Assembly (NCBI GenBank): GCA_022315425.1
Contig: JAIUPT010000050.1
Span: 1,612,001-1,676,000, forward strand
Direction: 5' to 3'
Source: Pseudevernia furfuracea
Taxonomy: Eukaryota; Ascomycota; Lecanoromycetes; Lecanorales; Parmeliaceae
Length of the DNA stretch: 64,000 bases
Shown: positions 45,789 to 57,680 of the stretch, one piece after another
Layout of the letters: each line of letters opens with the position of its first letter
Numbering within the stretch: the first letter of the stretch is position 1
The notes under the pieces: model-generated
What the model saw: only the letters and a program-made list of their open reading frames with translations
The model's database searches: none
Told to the model about the DNA's origin: nothing
Translations under genes and position numbers: made by a program

Positions 45789-47651
45789 TGTTGAGACGAA
45801 GGCAATAAATCGTTGTAGGTATTCGTAAAAAACGTGATTGATGCAAGAAGATTCTTTGAGCAAATGATCTGGGCTCGGAGGCTTCTGCAGCACTTAAGAG
45901 AGCGTAATCCGCCGCGTTGGACCTGTCAAAGTGGATGACGACATGGGATAGCTGAGTGACATTTCCGAAGGTGTCCATCATCATCAGCATTACCCGATGC
46001 CAGATTGGGGATATTGTCCAAAATGTAGATATGCAGATATGCAGATATGCTCCTCTTGAAGAGAAGGCCGAAAGCACGAGGACGAGACTGCAATTCTGAT
46101 AGGTGGAGAATCCTATCTTGGACTGCCAAGATGGCTGCGTCTAGACGAAGCTTCGGACAGATCTCCGCGTAGTCCTGTCATGTGCAGCATGGGAATCTCT
46201 GCGATTGAAAGAATCTTATCGATGTCTCAGTGCTGGTACAGCGGATAGCTGCGGGAGTGGCGCAACCTTAGGATCTTCGTCCTTGCCACCTGAGCTTCCA
46301 TCTTCAGCTAGTACTCTTTGGGATTCGGCACTCTCATTCATCCTCGGCATGTCAAAACGAGTACGAGTGCCGTGCTCATGCAAAATGAATTTGCATTCAG
46401 GCGGGTATATTTGAATACGGTTCATGTAATATCGAGACAGGCGTTCAACTTTGCTGATCGGCTCAGTCCTCAGTCACATCACAAAGCTCGAGGGGAAGAG
46501 ACCTCCTGGCAACACTGCAGCAGGAATCTTTCTTTATTGCGAAGGCGATGAGTAGGTGTCCATGGTCTCTGTGATGGTCTTGGACTGGCTGAGTTATAGC
46601 AACCCCACAAGTTCGGGCACAGTGAAAAGAGGAGGGTGAGGAAAACAGGAAAGCAAGGTGTCAATATCGACGGAGACTATGCCGCAAGGAAAAGAGGACC
46701 TTATAGCCGAATAATGTGTTTGCTGGTGCAGTCCTGAGAGAAGAGTGACTTAAAATAAGCCATTTGAGGCCCCGCAACTAAATCGACAGGATCGATTGGT
46801 GTGTGCATGATTTAGGATAACTTATCCATAAAGTAGCGAACTCGTTTCTACTTAGTCATGACAGCTCGATATGGCTGAACTCAAACCATGGTGTAGACTC
46901 TCCCGTTGTCGTTGACATCACCAGTGCGTAAAAGCCAATGGCTTTCACACGAGTACTGTAATAAAGTACGTAACTAGACAATTTTTCAGAATGTGCTTCG
47001 TAGAGATTTGTAGGAGCTTGCCAAGTTGAACGACAAGTGCAAGCAAATCGCTGCACACGCAATCTATTCGAATGCGATTGCCCAACCAGCAGGATTGATC
47101 AATACTGGCGCAGGTAGTAATGTTGCGGCCCAGGTCTCAGGTGGCAAAATAGTTCTCTAGCCCGCGTTGCTAGCGTAGGTGACTTTTTTTTGGCAGTCTC
47201 CACGCTTATTTCCCCGCACTCCATCTCTTGTTTGCAGTCGGCAGCATCAACATCCGGACATTTTGCAGCGAATCGTAACCCTTATTCCACGGCGCCATCG
47301 ACGCTATGACAGTAGCCCTCGAAACTTGGGACTGGCAGCCTTGCGACGGCCGAGATCCAGCTGCATTTGCCAACCACCAAGATCCCGCAATAGATCACGT
47401 TGCCCGCTCCTGCCTAGCTGTACGGCCGTACGAGATGTCATGATGTCAACTTTGAGAGCAAAAGAGCGCACAAGCTAAGGCCGTGCAGTAGGCAGAGGGA
47501 TGGACCCAAACTTGAGGAAGGAACGAGTGTGGGGAGCCAGGGCTTCATATACTGCCCGTCTCCTCCTCCTGCAGGAACCGGTTTCTAAACACTCACCACC
47601 TAGCCAACTCCAATCACCGAAATATAGACCACTTAGACCGCCAAAGACAAC
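45789..47651. other. Intergenic; promoter of ferritin-like gene at right end
   Basis: Contains a three-copy ATATGCAG repeat near 46030 and small unsupported frames, such as a 69-codon ATG frame on the minus strand at 46425-46216. The last 130 bp (CTCCTCCTCCTGC, CACTCACCACC) look like a fungal promoter/leader. Confidence 0.4.
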
Positions 47652-48672
47652 ATGCGTTTCACCCTTGCTTGCCTAGCTGGTCTCCTGGCCTCGGCGGTAG
47701 CCGCGCCAGTCGAGAAAAGAGCCAACACCTTGCCACCGGTAGATAGCGCTACCGACCAGTCTGTCCTACAACTGGCTCTCTATCTGGAACACCTCGAGCT
47801 CGCCTTGTATACTGGCGGGTTTGAGAACTTTACGGATGCTGAGTACACTGCAGCTGGCTTCCCAGCTGGCTTCCGTGAGAACGTTGGCGTGATTGCCTCG
47901 GTATGCTGCCTCATAGTACCTCACCATTAGAAGTGGCAGTGCTAACGAGAGTCTGTAAAAGCACGAAGCACAACACTCCGCTACCATCAGCGCCATTCTC
48001 GAGAAAGCCGGCTACACCCCCGTCCCAACATGCAGCTACAAGTTCCCCTACAACTCCCCTACATCCTTCGTCGATCTCGCCAATATGATTACTTCCGTTG
48101 GAATTGGAGCATACCTTGGAGGAGCTGAGCTGCTCACGGATGACCCAATGTTAGAGGTTGCTTCAGCAAGTATCCTTACAGTTGAAGCCCGGCACGACGC
48201 GTACCTCCGAACTGGCGTGGGTGCCTCACCGTTCCCTACTACCTTCGATACGGCCCTTACGGCTGTCTTCGCGTACAATCTCGCTCAAATGTTCATCGTT
48301 GAATGCCCACAGCAGTTGCCACTTCCCATTCTGCCCAAGCTAACACTGGAGTCGCCAATGCCACCATCCAATTTGCAGCCACCGACGCCTGCCGGAACAC
48401 TGCTCAAGTTCGCCTATGACCCTTCTAAGTTCTTCGTGGAGGTGGCTCCTGGCACACCTCTCTACATCGGCTTGATTAACATGGTCACGAACATCACCTA
48501 CACCGAAGTCACGAGCTGCGGCACTGGCTGTGCTACCATCCCTGTCCCCGCGGGTGCAGCTGGTGCAGCCTTTGCTGTGCTCACAACCTTTCCCACTGCT
48601 GATGCCTTGACTGAGGATCAGCTGTCGAGTTTCGGTACTCTTGCTGGCCCGGCGGAGGTCATTCTTTCTTAA
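47652..48672 (+). CDS. Secreted ferritin-like domain protein (Rds1-type)
   Basis: Exon 1 47652-47900, intron 47901-47961 (61 bp, GTATGC..AAAAG, phase 0), exon 2 47962-48672; 319 aa. Signal peptide MRFTLACLAGLLASAVAAP is followed by a Kex2-like VEKR site. Helix 1 has LALYLEHLELALYTGGF (Glu ligands) and exon 2 begins HEAQHSATISAIL, the E/HxxH pair typical of ferritin-like domains. Further helices (FVDLANMITSVGIGAYLGGA, VEARHDAYLR) complete a four-helix bundle around residues 35-220. A C-terminal beta-rich region follows. Fungal homologues include the stress-regulated Rds1 protein. Metal binding is expected from the family but the activity is unknown. Confidence 0.87.
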
Positions 48673-50345
48673 GTCAAAACAGATAGTACTACGTGTGAAT
48701 GAGGATGATGGCTGCGATGGCTGCAAATCAAGCAAAAGCATGCATGGTGATAATGTTGTAGCGATTACATGTACATATCCATAGCTCTAATGTCTAAGTT
48801 GCTAATACACGGAGAGTTCCTCAACTCTGATGAACCATACTCTACTCTACGTGCAAATAAAAATTCTAGACCGAGGTAAAGATTACCGCCCTTATCAGAA
48901 GAAGTAAAGCTTCATAGTTGATCAACTTCGACGGACAACAATGCTTGGCAAGGCGATGGTATACAACTTTGACTCCTCTAAATTAGAATGTAAAGCTGGT
49001 TCTTGCGATTTTGATAATGTCCGGAATAGTTGATGTGTATTTTTGAGAGGGGGGACACAAAAGGCGGCCCGTAGAACTGATAACGCTGGAGTAACTGTTA
49101 GACCGAGCCTAGCGTAAGCGATTAAAAGCTTCGTTCCTCAACTCTTTCACCGTCCGGCGATGTCGGTCACGAACGACAAGCTACCTCGAGGCGATGCCTA
49201 AAAAAAACCTAAGCTGGGAATGAGAGGCGTCTGGCGCTATGAACCGCCCCACCTTTTTTCGATAGCTTGCTTGGCTTCGCTTCCGTCTGGCCTTCTTGGA
49301 TAGCTACAGCACTCACGGCTTGCCCTGACTCGTAGGCGAACTGACGATGCTTCGATGACCCGTCAACATACAACGATTAGAGTATGACCTACGATCCATC
49401 GCCTTGGCACGCTTCCAGCATTGCTCTACCTACACCAGGAACGAAACGCCTCCGCTGTCCAGTGGCATTCTGTATGATGCTGGTCTAGTGATAGAGGGAG
49501 AGGGTTTTGGTCGTCTTACATAAGAGCGTGCTTGGAGTGGCTGCGTATTATGCAGGATGGAAGGGTAGAGGAAGAATGGAAGAGGTGGGATACAAGGGCA
49601 CGTAAGCTGGGCTTTGGGACGGGATGGGATGGGAGGTATGGGAGATTCGTGGAGCGCCGGAGATGGATAGGAGACGTGTGTGGAGGTTGCTGGGAATATG
49701 TTGCCTTGTGTGGATGGGGTTGAGTGAGAGGTGCTAGGGGAGATCTATGCTTTTATGTAAGAGTTTCGTGTCTGAAACTGACGGATTCAACGGTCTAATG
49801 CTTGATCAAGGCCCGTTTGCTTAAGACTTAAGAGACACATGCCTAAGCAGCCGAGCTCGACAACGCCGGCTAGTGTTATCTTCTAAAAGCCTTATCGGGA
49901 GTTTCTCGTCATGATAGATCAATACAGTGATCGACAGCTCTCTAGAAATTAGACGGCATCAGTTTGCAAATAGTCAGTTGTGAAGGAGAGGCGCAAGCGC
50001 CTTGCTTTGACTACTTATATACTTTTTTATGCTCTTACCTCTTCTACCCTCCATCATACACAGTCTTATTTTCACGGCAATCCGACATCAGCTTCAACTA
50101 CTGCTCACTGACATTTCAAATTCAACTCTACCTCAACTGACACCTCATCGGGCCAGTGCATGACCTTGGCCTGCAGTCGCTCAAAGGGCGGTCACCATCT
50201 CTCGTCAATCTCTCGCCGCAAAGTTCGGCTTCTGATACGATCTGGCATAGCCTACACTTTTTGATTCTCTCGCTTTTGACTTCACAAGATACATTTAGCC
50301 ACCAGTTGATCTTTAGCCGGCCATCTGTTGGCACAGCTCACGGCC
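48673..50345. other. Gene-free interval
   Basis: 1.67 kb with no supported gene. The 50.0-50.3 kb part, with CT-rich leader sequence, probably belonged to the promoter of the degenerate gene starting at 50346. Confidence 0.4.
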
Positions 50346-52615
50346 ATGGCTCTGTACCCTCCAGAAGGCCTAGACTTTATCATCAACCATGTCGTCCTAC
50401 CGCCTAAACTGCCTCAATAAGCGGATGATCCCCAGACCTCTCGTGCCGCTGAAGAGTACACTCCCCGGCTCCTTTCATCCAAAATTGATTCGTATTGTTT
50501 CCAACAGCAGCGAGACACTCATGGCACCAAGTCTGCGTTTGGCGAGGCCTGGGGCGTCATTAAAACCATGCTCTTGCATTGCGCTACAGTGGTCTCTGCG
50601 CATGATCTATCTACGGAACTTCTCACTCGCCTATTTGCGAAGCTAGTGCCAGAAGGTATGTCTCTGTCCTGCTGCTACAGACTCTGCTGCTTGGTTCGCT
50701 AATCTCGTCTTGCAGATGTTCTCCTTGTACCAATCAAAGCTCAGAATGTCATGCTCATCTTGCGAAGGACCAGGGAAATGGCCGTGTTCGAATGCTTCGA
50801 GGCTTCTCCTTCGACTGCTGTGGTCAAGGGATGCAAACGAAGTCTACTTCGCACGTTCCCTGCCAATGCCCGTGCTGACCGTTTCTCGACCTTCGATGAC
50901 GCTCTCTTTCGCAACGAGTTGGCTGCTGCATTGAGCAAGCTCGACGTGGAGGTTATCGACGAAATGATGCCCAAATCTCAAAAGGCGGGCTCTAAGATGG
51001 CGGAGATTCGAGACACTTCTCATCCTGGACTCGTATGCGATATGATTATGGCCATCTTAGCTTTCTTAGGAGAACCGATCCAAGCATAACAAATCTCCAA
51101 ATGAACAACAGACGACGTTCTGTGGAACAACACTCTCCTACCTTGGCGACGATCACCGCTTTGGCTTGCTATACGGGTCACCATACAGACGACATTGTGC
51201 CGGGCATTACCGACGGAACAAGGAGATGTCCAGTACAAGAATTTCATGATATGTCGGATGTCGGAGATTGCTTCCATGGCACTGTTTGCCGATGAGCCAG
51301 TGGATAAATGCCATGCCGTTCTGGCCAAAGTCGCTCGTCGCGTGCATAAGCTAGGCGCACATACCCTTGGCTTTGTTTAGGAGGAGGCTTTGGGTCCTTG
51401 CCAGCGAGTTAGGGCCCAACAGAGCGTTAAGTGGGACGAAGTGGGACGAAGTGGGAAGATTGGACGTCGACCGCCCAACGACAGTCCAAGGATTATTTTT
51501 CGCCCGTAATACAGCTCTCTCTCTGCATGTGAGCAGACCGTACTTGGACTCGGCATTGGCATACGGCCAGAATAGTGCTCCTTGCGCAACATCCTTTGCT
51601 CCCGATTGCAGAACTTCCAGGACCGCCTGCTGAAAGCTGCCATGCTTTGCAAGTTGACCTACGACGTTGACAATCATCAAATTTCACAAGTATTAGACAG
51701 CGACAGCGATTTGAGGGTTTGGGTCACTAGCTGCGTGCTGATTCGCGAGAATGTCCCTGGCGACGCCACATCGTCATCGCCATACACACACCGCATGTAC
51801 TTACAGGATCTGAAGTTGACGCATGCCCTTCGAAAAATTGCTTTTCGTCTTATCATGACAGACATCAATCTTGGCCTTGATCAAGGAATATCGAAGGTCT
51901 GGCCTGGCTTTCAATCTGCGTCGAGCGGCTGAGAAGCTCTTTCTGGTCCAATCGAGCGATGGGTAACAACACGAACGAAAGTTTCCTCCGGCTGCGCCTC
52001 GCAAACGGTGCTACAAAATGTTCTGGACGGAGAGCTGTTGGTAGATGGAAGACCACTAGGTCGACTTCCAAGAGAACACCTTAGCAGTGGAACCTATCGA
52101 AGAGTCTTTGGATCCCGGCTTCTGAACGTCTTCGCCGTAGACATATCAGGAATGCTCTATATGACAGCTCAGAAGACTCGTGGCTATCTCGCCTATTTTA
52201 CAGTACGTGAAGGAAAGGTAGTCATCAAACTCCGTCAAGATCCGTAAATTCTGGAATACGTGCCCCATGACGTCTTTGTGGGTGACATGCCTTCTAAATT
52301 CGTCAACAATTACGCTCATTGGCTCGACCTGTCGGCCAGTGAAATTGAGTTCAGACCTCTAAAGCAGTGCTGGACTAGCGACTCTAAGAATTGGCGCTTG
52401 CAATACCAAGCGACGACTCCCTCACTTCTTTTCCAAGGCAGCGTGTCGTTGATTGATGTACAAAGCGCTACCTTCAGGAGAACGATGGATGTATTCAAAA
52501 CACTGGAAATCTGGGAAAGTACCCATGTTCCTCTCGCTTCCAACGATCAACTTCATGTTCACTTTCCCAGATTCGATCTTCACTTTTTTTTGAACGCGCA
52601 GGATCACTTCTAGTG
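50346..52615 (+). pseudogene. Degenerate N-terminal part of the DUF6606/DUF3638-type giant protein
   Basis: ATG at 50346 opens MALYPPEGLDFIINHVVLPP, the hallmark start of this fungal family, then TAA at 50418. The frame continues across a normal 60 bp intron (50656-50715) into DVLLVPIKAQNVMLILRRTR, then AAALSKLD and DMIMAILAFLGEPIQA. Stops follow (51087), then LPWRRSPLWLAIRVTIQTTL and VDKCHAVLAKVARRVHKLG. More frameshifts precede LDQGISKVWPGFQSA, NVLDGELLVDGRPLGRLPRE and FPRFDLHFFLNAQDHF near 52613. Known: intact members are around 3000 aa with DUF3638/DUF3645 C-terminal domains. Only the first third remains, with multiple stops. Confidence 0.82.
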
Positions 52616-52652
52616 TCATGAGCTATTTGGTGTTGGGCGCATAGGGAGCGCT

Positions 52653-52934
52653 TCAATCGAGTCGCTCCTCGGACGAGAGGAATCGGCTGAGACTGTATGA
52701 TTGGGTAGTGAAGAGAAGAGGCATCATCACACCATATGTGAGGTTGTGGTCCTCAATATCATATGCATGATTATCGTGGCCGTAACTGGTATCGTTGAAG
52801 AGAGTGATGTTGACGTCGGCCCTGATTGGGGCTTCACGGGTGGAGATGGAATTGTAGTCAGGCGTCGGAATCGCGCTTACGATGCCAGCACTCAACGCAT
52901 AGACAGCAAGGAGGGCGGAGGAAGTTGAAGACAT
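52653..52934 (-). CDS. Small secreted protein without cysteines
   Basis: 93 aa from the ATG at 52934; the frame upstream lacks an ATG. A signal peptide (MSSTSSALLAVYALSAGIVS) with cleavage near AIP is clear. The mature part is about 70 aa, acidic and His/Asp/Asn-rich (SYGHDNHAYDIEDHNLTYGV) with two N-glycosylation sites (NIT, NDT, NLT candidates). No known domain. Candidate secreted peptide or effector-like protein, but it has no Cys pairs and could be an unstructured surface peptide. It partly overlaps the region where the DUF6606 relic ends. Confidence 0.5.
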   Translation of the reverse strand: MSSTSSALLAVYALSAGIVSAIPTPDYNSISTREAPIRADVNITLFNDTSYGHDNHAYDIEDHNLTYGVMMPLLFTTQSYSLSRFLSSEERLD

Positions 52935-53696
52935 TGTAAGAATTGACACGAATTAGGTAAGGCTAGACCTGTGGAAGTAGCAAGCTGTTTGGATCGTCGG
53001 TAGGAGAGAAGGTGGCGAGTGAATTTAGTGGCTTCGCTTCTTTTTCGTAGTGGAGAGAGGTACTAGAAGTGGAGTATGTATGAAAAAGAAGTTGAATCTG
53101 GGAGAGAACCTTAAGAGCGACTCAAGAAGAAGGAATAGCCGGGCTTTTATCCCTTGACCTGGTTTTGTTCTGACATTCTGTAGCCAAACAGTTCTTTATG
53201 AGGGGAATAACAATCGCCGGACGTGTTAATTGTGCTTGGACAAGGCCCATTAAAGGGCTTTCTTTTATCTGTCAAACCCTCTGCTTTGCTTTTTCAAAAT
53301 CAAAAAAAATCCCCCTTTTAAACCCTGTTTGCTGTTCGCTTATGTGAAGAAAGGGTCGCTCATCATTGTCCATCTCAATTACCCAAGGTGCAGGATAACT
53401 TGGTCATGATTTGTCTAGCTAAGGAGACATGTCTCAAACCTGGTTTGACAATAATCAAAGACATCGTCATTCGCTTAGACATTTCTCAGAACAGCGCTTA
53501 TCATGCTGAGGAGATATATTTCTCAGGACAAGGCGTGGCGTGCAACACTATTCCTTAGTGCCAAGAGACCAGCTGCAGACGAGGTCGCCATACGAAATGT
53601 TATTACATGATTGACTGGATCTCCTCATCTTGACACAATCAATATACCCACTTAGGAGTGGCAGCATTGAAGGCCTCTCATAAACGATGCTTCATC
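52935..53696. other. Intergenic, nothing recognised
   Basis: Upstream side of the small secreted gene and 3' flank of the SDR. No supported frames. Confidence 0.4.
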
Positions 53697-54506
53697 TCAC
53701 ATGTCCATAAGGCCTGCCCTGCCTCCACTAGCAGGCACATGATTGCCATTGATCCATCTAGCCTCATCGCTAGCTAAAAATCCTACAATGCCCGCCACAT
53801 CCTCCGGGGTTCCGAACCTTTTCTCCGCTGTCGAGCCCTGTGCCACCATCGCTGCTAGTTTTTCATCTCCCTTGAGCGTCTGTGCCAGCAGATCTGTCTC
53901 AGTAGGTCCCGGACTGACACTGTTGATGGTGATCTTCTTCTCCGCCGCGTACTTGACCGCCAGACTACGCGTGATGCTGTCGAGTGCTGCTTTGGACATG
54001 CCATATGCCATTGTGGGATCGAGATTTGGTCGTTTGGACGACGATGAGGATATGTTGACAATGCGACCGCCGGGACGGATATGAGGAAGAGCAGCGCGAA
54101 TAAGTTGGATGGACCCCCAGCCATTCCCCCGCATCATTCTTTCGAATCCTTCGTAGGTCATCTGTTCAAAGGGTTCTTGGTATCGCATGTCGGAGATCGC
54201 GGCGTTGTTGACGATGATGTCGAGATGGGATGTCTTTAGCTCGGAAAGAGTGGCTTTAACAATGTCTTCACCGAAAGTCGAGGACAGGAGGTCGGCTTTG
54301 ATAGCAATGCAGGTTGCGTGGGGACTAACTGCCCTAATTTTGGCAAGTGTATTCTCCGCGGCGGGAAGATTATCCTTGTAGGTGATTGCAATTGCTGCAG
54401 CGCCTTTCCGAGCGAGCTCGATAGCGATAGCGGCACCGATACCACGAGAGGCCGCTGTGATGATGGCGACTTTGCCAATGAGGGGAGCAGGAATCGTAGT
54501 TGCCAT
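53697..54506 (-). CDS. Short-chain dehydrogenase/reductase, classical 3-ketoacyl-ACP-reductase-like
   Basis: Single exon, 269 aa, ATG at 54506. Cofactor motif TAASRGIG (17-24; the usual second residue Gly is Ala), D71 region KADLL, NNAA (100-103), Ser run ISSSSS at 152-157, catalytic Tyr168 and Lys172 (AYGMSK), SPGPTETDL and the C-terminal GNHVPASGGRAG typical of FabG-like SDRs. Soluble cytosolic oxidoreductase by family; substrate unknown. It stands alone, about 10 kb from the UbiA/P450 group, so no pathway link is claimed. Confidence 0.87.
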   Translation of the reverse strand: MATTIPAPLIGKVAIITAASRGIGAAIAIELARKGAAAIAITYKDNLPAAENTLAKIRAVSPHATCIAIKADLLSSTFGEDIVKATLSELKTSHLDIIVNNAAISDMRYQEPFEQMTYEGFERMMRGNGWGSIQLIRAALPHIRPGGRIVNISSSSSKRPNLDPTMAYGMSKAALDSITRSLAVKYAAEKKITINSVSPGPTETDLLAQTLKGDEKLAAMVAQGSTAEKRFGTPEDVAGIVGFLASDEARWINGNHVPASGGRAGLMDM

Positions 54507-55022
54507 GGTGACAGGCTTCGAGTGATAGATGTTGGTTCGTAGCCTTGAAGCGCTATTTTGAGATAGCGACGAGTATATTCAATACCGACGAAATGGAGAC
54601 CAGAATTCTTGATGTTCAAATTAAGATGAGAAATGCTTCAGTGAGAATGAAACACCCTTTAATATAAGAGAGTAATGGACTCGGATGTAGGAGCTAAGAC
54701 GCTTAAAGCCGATTCAATCAAGACAGTTAATGTTCGTCTGTCAGGGTCGCATGATATATGTCGCGAATAGAGAGAAGAGTGGTAATAATCTACCCCGTTA
54801 TACGGTCATGTCGAAGCACAGTCGCCAGATATAAGACGCTCACTTTAGCAAGGCAAATTTAGCGTGTAACACGAGGAACCTGTAAATCAGCAGAGGATCA
54901 AGAGATTAACGAGACAGAAGACAGAGAGAGTATAGGCAGAGAGCCTATCAGAGATTTGAGGTTTGAGGAAAAGATGGTTGTTTTATTAGACGCGCAAAAG
55001 TAAGAGTAGGAAGAAGTAAGAG
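54507..55022. other. Intergenic
   Basis: Promoter side of the SDR and left flank of the small LTR element. Purine-rich near 54900-55020. No gene seen. Confidence 0.4.
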
Positions 55023-55155
55023 TGTTGAAGATAGTGACAATCAGCCCTATCTACTAGCGGCTTGGCAACGGCACACACTTAATGGGTTTCACACTCCATG
55101 TATTCTTACCTCCTTAGAGCATTATCTAGACGACCTGATGACCTATTATTCAACA
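55023..55155 (+). repeat. Left LTR of the compact element
   Basis: 133 bp; differs from the right copy at only a few positions. Confidence 0.92.
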
Positions 55156-55924
55156 GGTTATGAGCACCGGGTTAGCGCTGATCTCTCTCATAGCCGGCTG
55201 GCTGTGGCAGCTGCCTGACAAGCAGAGCTAGGTAAGGAAAGAAACCTAGCACCAGCTAAAGTCCACCGGGGGTGACAGCAAGTTCATCGGGGGTGAACTT
55301 GTCATAGGAGTGGGATCCTCGCCTGTGACCAAAGAAACCTGAGGAGTGGGATTCTCGCCTCTGGCCAGAGCAACCTAGGGAGCAAACGTTGACACTTTCT
55401 TTACCCGAGGTAAAAAGCCCACTGGGTGGGCAACACGAAACACCCTTCTTCTTCTCTCGACAATCATTCGAAATCAGACGTTACGAAGACCATTCGAATC
55501 CTCTTATCAATCTTCGAACCTGATACTCGACGATCATTCGATTTCCACAGTGAGCCTGCTACGAAACGACATTCTTTCGACACACATGCATACATTGATT
55601 TTTTTTTTCGATTCTCAGCAGCCTCTTTCTTCGATTCTCAACAGAATAATTCTACAGTCTCTAAGAGAATACGATACGATACCTCAATCTCAAATTCATT
55701 TCCTCCCACCCCGCCCTACATCAATTCAATAGAGGAAGCCATCAAGCTACGTCGAGGCCTAAAGAGAGCCGTCCCAGAGGGAGCCGTCCTCAATGAAAGT
55801 CACCATATTCAAGTTACAGACCCACTCATTCTTCTTAAAGTACGACCGCCCCTTTTAATTCGCAGCTCGACAACTCCGCCTGCAATCTAATCTTTCCCAC
55901 CCTTCGTTATCTCGTCAAGCTCAT

Positions 55925-56265
55925 ACGAAACGATCGAGGAAAAGAGAGAATAAAGCGAAAGATACTAAAGTGACATCCTTATGAGAGAAGCGAGAGTGAC
56001 GACCTGATAAAACGAAAGATCACTAAAGTGAAGTAAGAAAAGCGAGAGTGACGATCTAATAAAACGAAAGATCACTGAAGTGAAGTGTTGTTATTTGAAG
56101 AAGAGCTTGAAGAGCACTGACAAGGGACTACAGGGTAGTCAGACAATATTCTCAGTGTCTCACGGGCAGAACCACTTGCCAGAGGGAGTCTACCTGGAGA
56201 AGAGCTTGGAAAACACCGACAAGAGACTACAAGGTAATCAGACAAATTCTCAGCATCTCAACACG
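55925..56265 (+). repeat. Internal repeats of the compact LTR element
   Basis: About 60 bp units with AAACGAAAGATCACT(A/G)AAGTG and GCGAGAGTGACGA repeat at 55930-56092. A second pair, at about 56096-56150 and 56190-56255, shares GAAGAGCTTG, ACTACA(G/A)GGTA and TCTCAG. They could fold as packaging or structural RNA (inference). Confidence 0.7.
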
Positions 56266-56428
56266 TCAAGATCTCGATTTCTCGGTTTCTCGATTCCAAC
56301 AGAAATCACTCGACCATATCCTTCTTCTACTACGGCTATGGCTTCCATTCTCGACGTTATATCTACTTTCGAGAACACCTTTCGGGCTACTGCACTCGAC
56401 TAGTATAGAGGGTCTGATCGAGAGGGAG

Positions 56429-56561
56429 TGTTGAAGATAGTGGCAATCAGCCCTATCTACTAGCGGCTTGACAACGGCACACACTTGATGGGTTTCACAC
56501 TCCATGTATTCTTACCTCCTTAGAGCATTATCTAGACGGCCTGATGACCTGTTATTCAACA
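56429..56561 (+). repeat. Right LTR of the compact element
   Basis: 133 bp, followed by the AAGAG target duplication. Confidence 0.92.
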
Positions 56562-57680
56562 AAGAGGCCTCTATGCTCAGTCACATATAGCCCTAGCCCT
56601 AGAGTAAGTCTCTAGAGTAGCCGAATCTGAAATCACCAATAGTGATTTTTGTTGGGAGAACAGGCTACGCAGCGAAATAATAGATCCAAGGGTTAGTCTT
56701 CGATATGGTAGGCACAAAATTGTCTTTGAGCAAAAAAGAGGTGAGCCGCGGAAAAGAAATGACGGTGATTTATCAGAAGGAGTGTGTTCTCCACCACCAC
56801 TGGCAGCAACTCATGATTCTCTGGATTGGATGGGCGTCCCTAGTGCAATAACTCCGGGTCCGTGAATCTCTGTATCAGGTACCATCTTCCAGGACAAATA
56901 TGATTGGTACTCGGTGGAGCAGGTGATGATTGGAGCCAGGCTTAAAAGGAAGCTTTCTCGACGCCATCTTCCTCGGTGAGGGTAGAATCTCAAGAATAAG
57001 AGATTACCTGTACAGAGATGGTTCTGAGAAAGCTCATTTCCCCGGTGAATATGCCACGTGGCTTATCGGTGGTCGATGGGACTGACGGGACGCTGTGGCT
57101 CTCATGCGCTTCTAGGACAGACAGCCAAGAGCCCTCCATCTGGCGCGCTTCTTGCGCCTCAGAAGTCCACGAATTTTCAAATCATGGCCAACGGGCGGCA
57201 GGCGCGAATACTAGATCTGGTGCAAGGGCGACCACTTGATACAACCCACGATAATTTTCCGTTTGAGGCTGAGCGGCCTCAAACAAAAAACTTCTCCCGA
57301 GACGTTCCTCCTAGAAAGGATCACGCTGTGTACGAGGAGGCTCGCCTAGTTCTCTGTCATCTCCAATGGTTTCCTTTCCCGTCCTACGTGCCGTGGGCAG
57401 AACGGGACGGCTACTTCTCTGTTTGGGGCTTATCAGTCAGTTGGCGAGAGCAAAAAGAATCCTGTCTCGTGATTACGCGTCATATGTCTTGGGCCCATAT
57501 ATGTTGTTTCGTGCCCTCTGGCGACTTCCTAGTCATGCTTTATCATTTATTTCCTTTTTACTTGTCATATCTTCTGAATACCTGTCTTTGATCTAGTTTC
57601 ATGTTATGTTATTTCTATCGTTTACGAACCTCGTTACTACACTTTCGGTGCACGCAAATGCGCAGAAGCAAAATCATAAG
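56562..57680. other. Intergenic; promoter of GH30 gene at right end
   Basis: A frame at 57058-57591 lacks a good start and homology and is not called. An in-frame upstream ATG at 57606 could extend the GH30 protein by 25 residues, but this would bury the signal peptide. Confidence 0.4.

Larger units (their letters stand above)
55023..56561 (+). mobile_element. Compact non-autonomous LTR element (TRIM/LARD-like), complete
   Basis: 1539 bp with 133 bp direct LTRs (55023-55155, 56429-56561) that are almost identical, beginning TGTTGAAGATAGTG and ending TTATTCAACA. The flanking 5-mer AAGAG is present on both sides (55018-55022, 56562-56566). Directly after the left LTR comes GGTTATGAGCACCGGGTTAG, which contains the complement of a Met-tRNA CAT anticodon loop and fits a half-tRNA primer site as used by some Copia elements. 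A purine tract (GAGAGGGAG) precedes the right LTR. The interior has no gag or pol. The near-identity of the LTRs and lack of RIP suggest recent insertion. Confidence 0.9.

Noticed and set aside
55426..55890. 154-codon frame inside the compact LTR element as a gag gene
   Set aside because: No ATG, no gag, zinc-knuckle or protease motif; low-complexity Ser/Phe-rich sequence.
57058..57591. 177-codon frame upstream of the GH30 gene
   Set aside because: Starts without ATG, no family resemblance, overlaps other frames of equal length.
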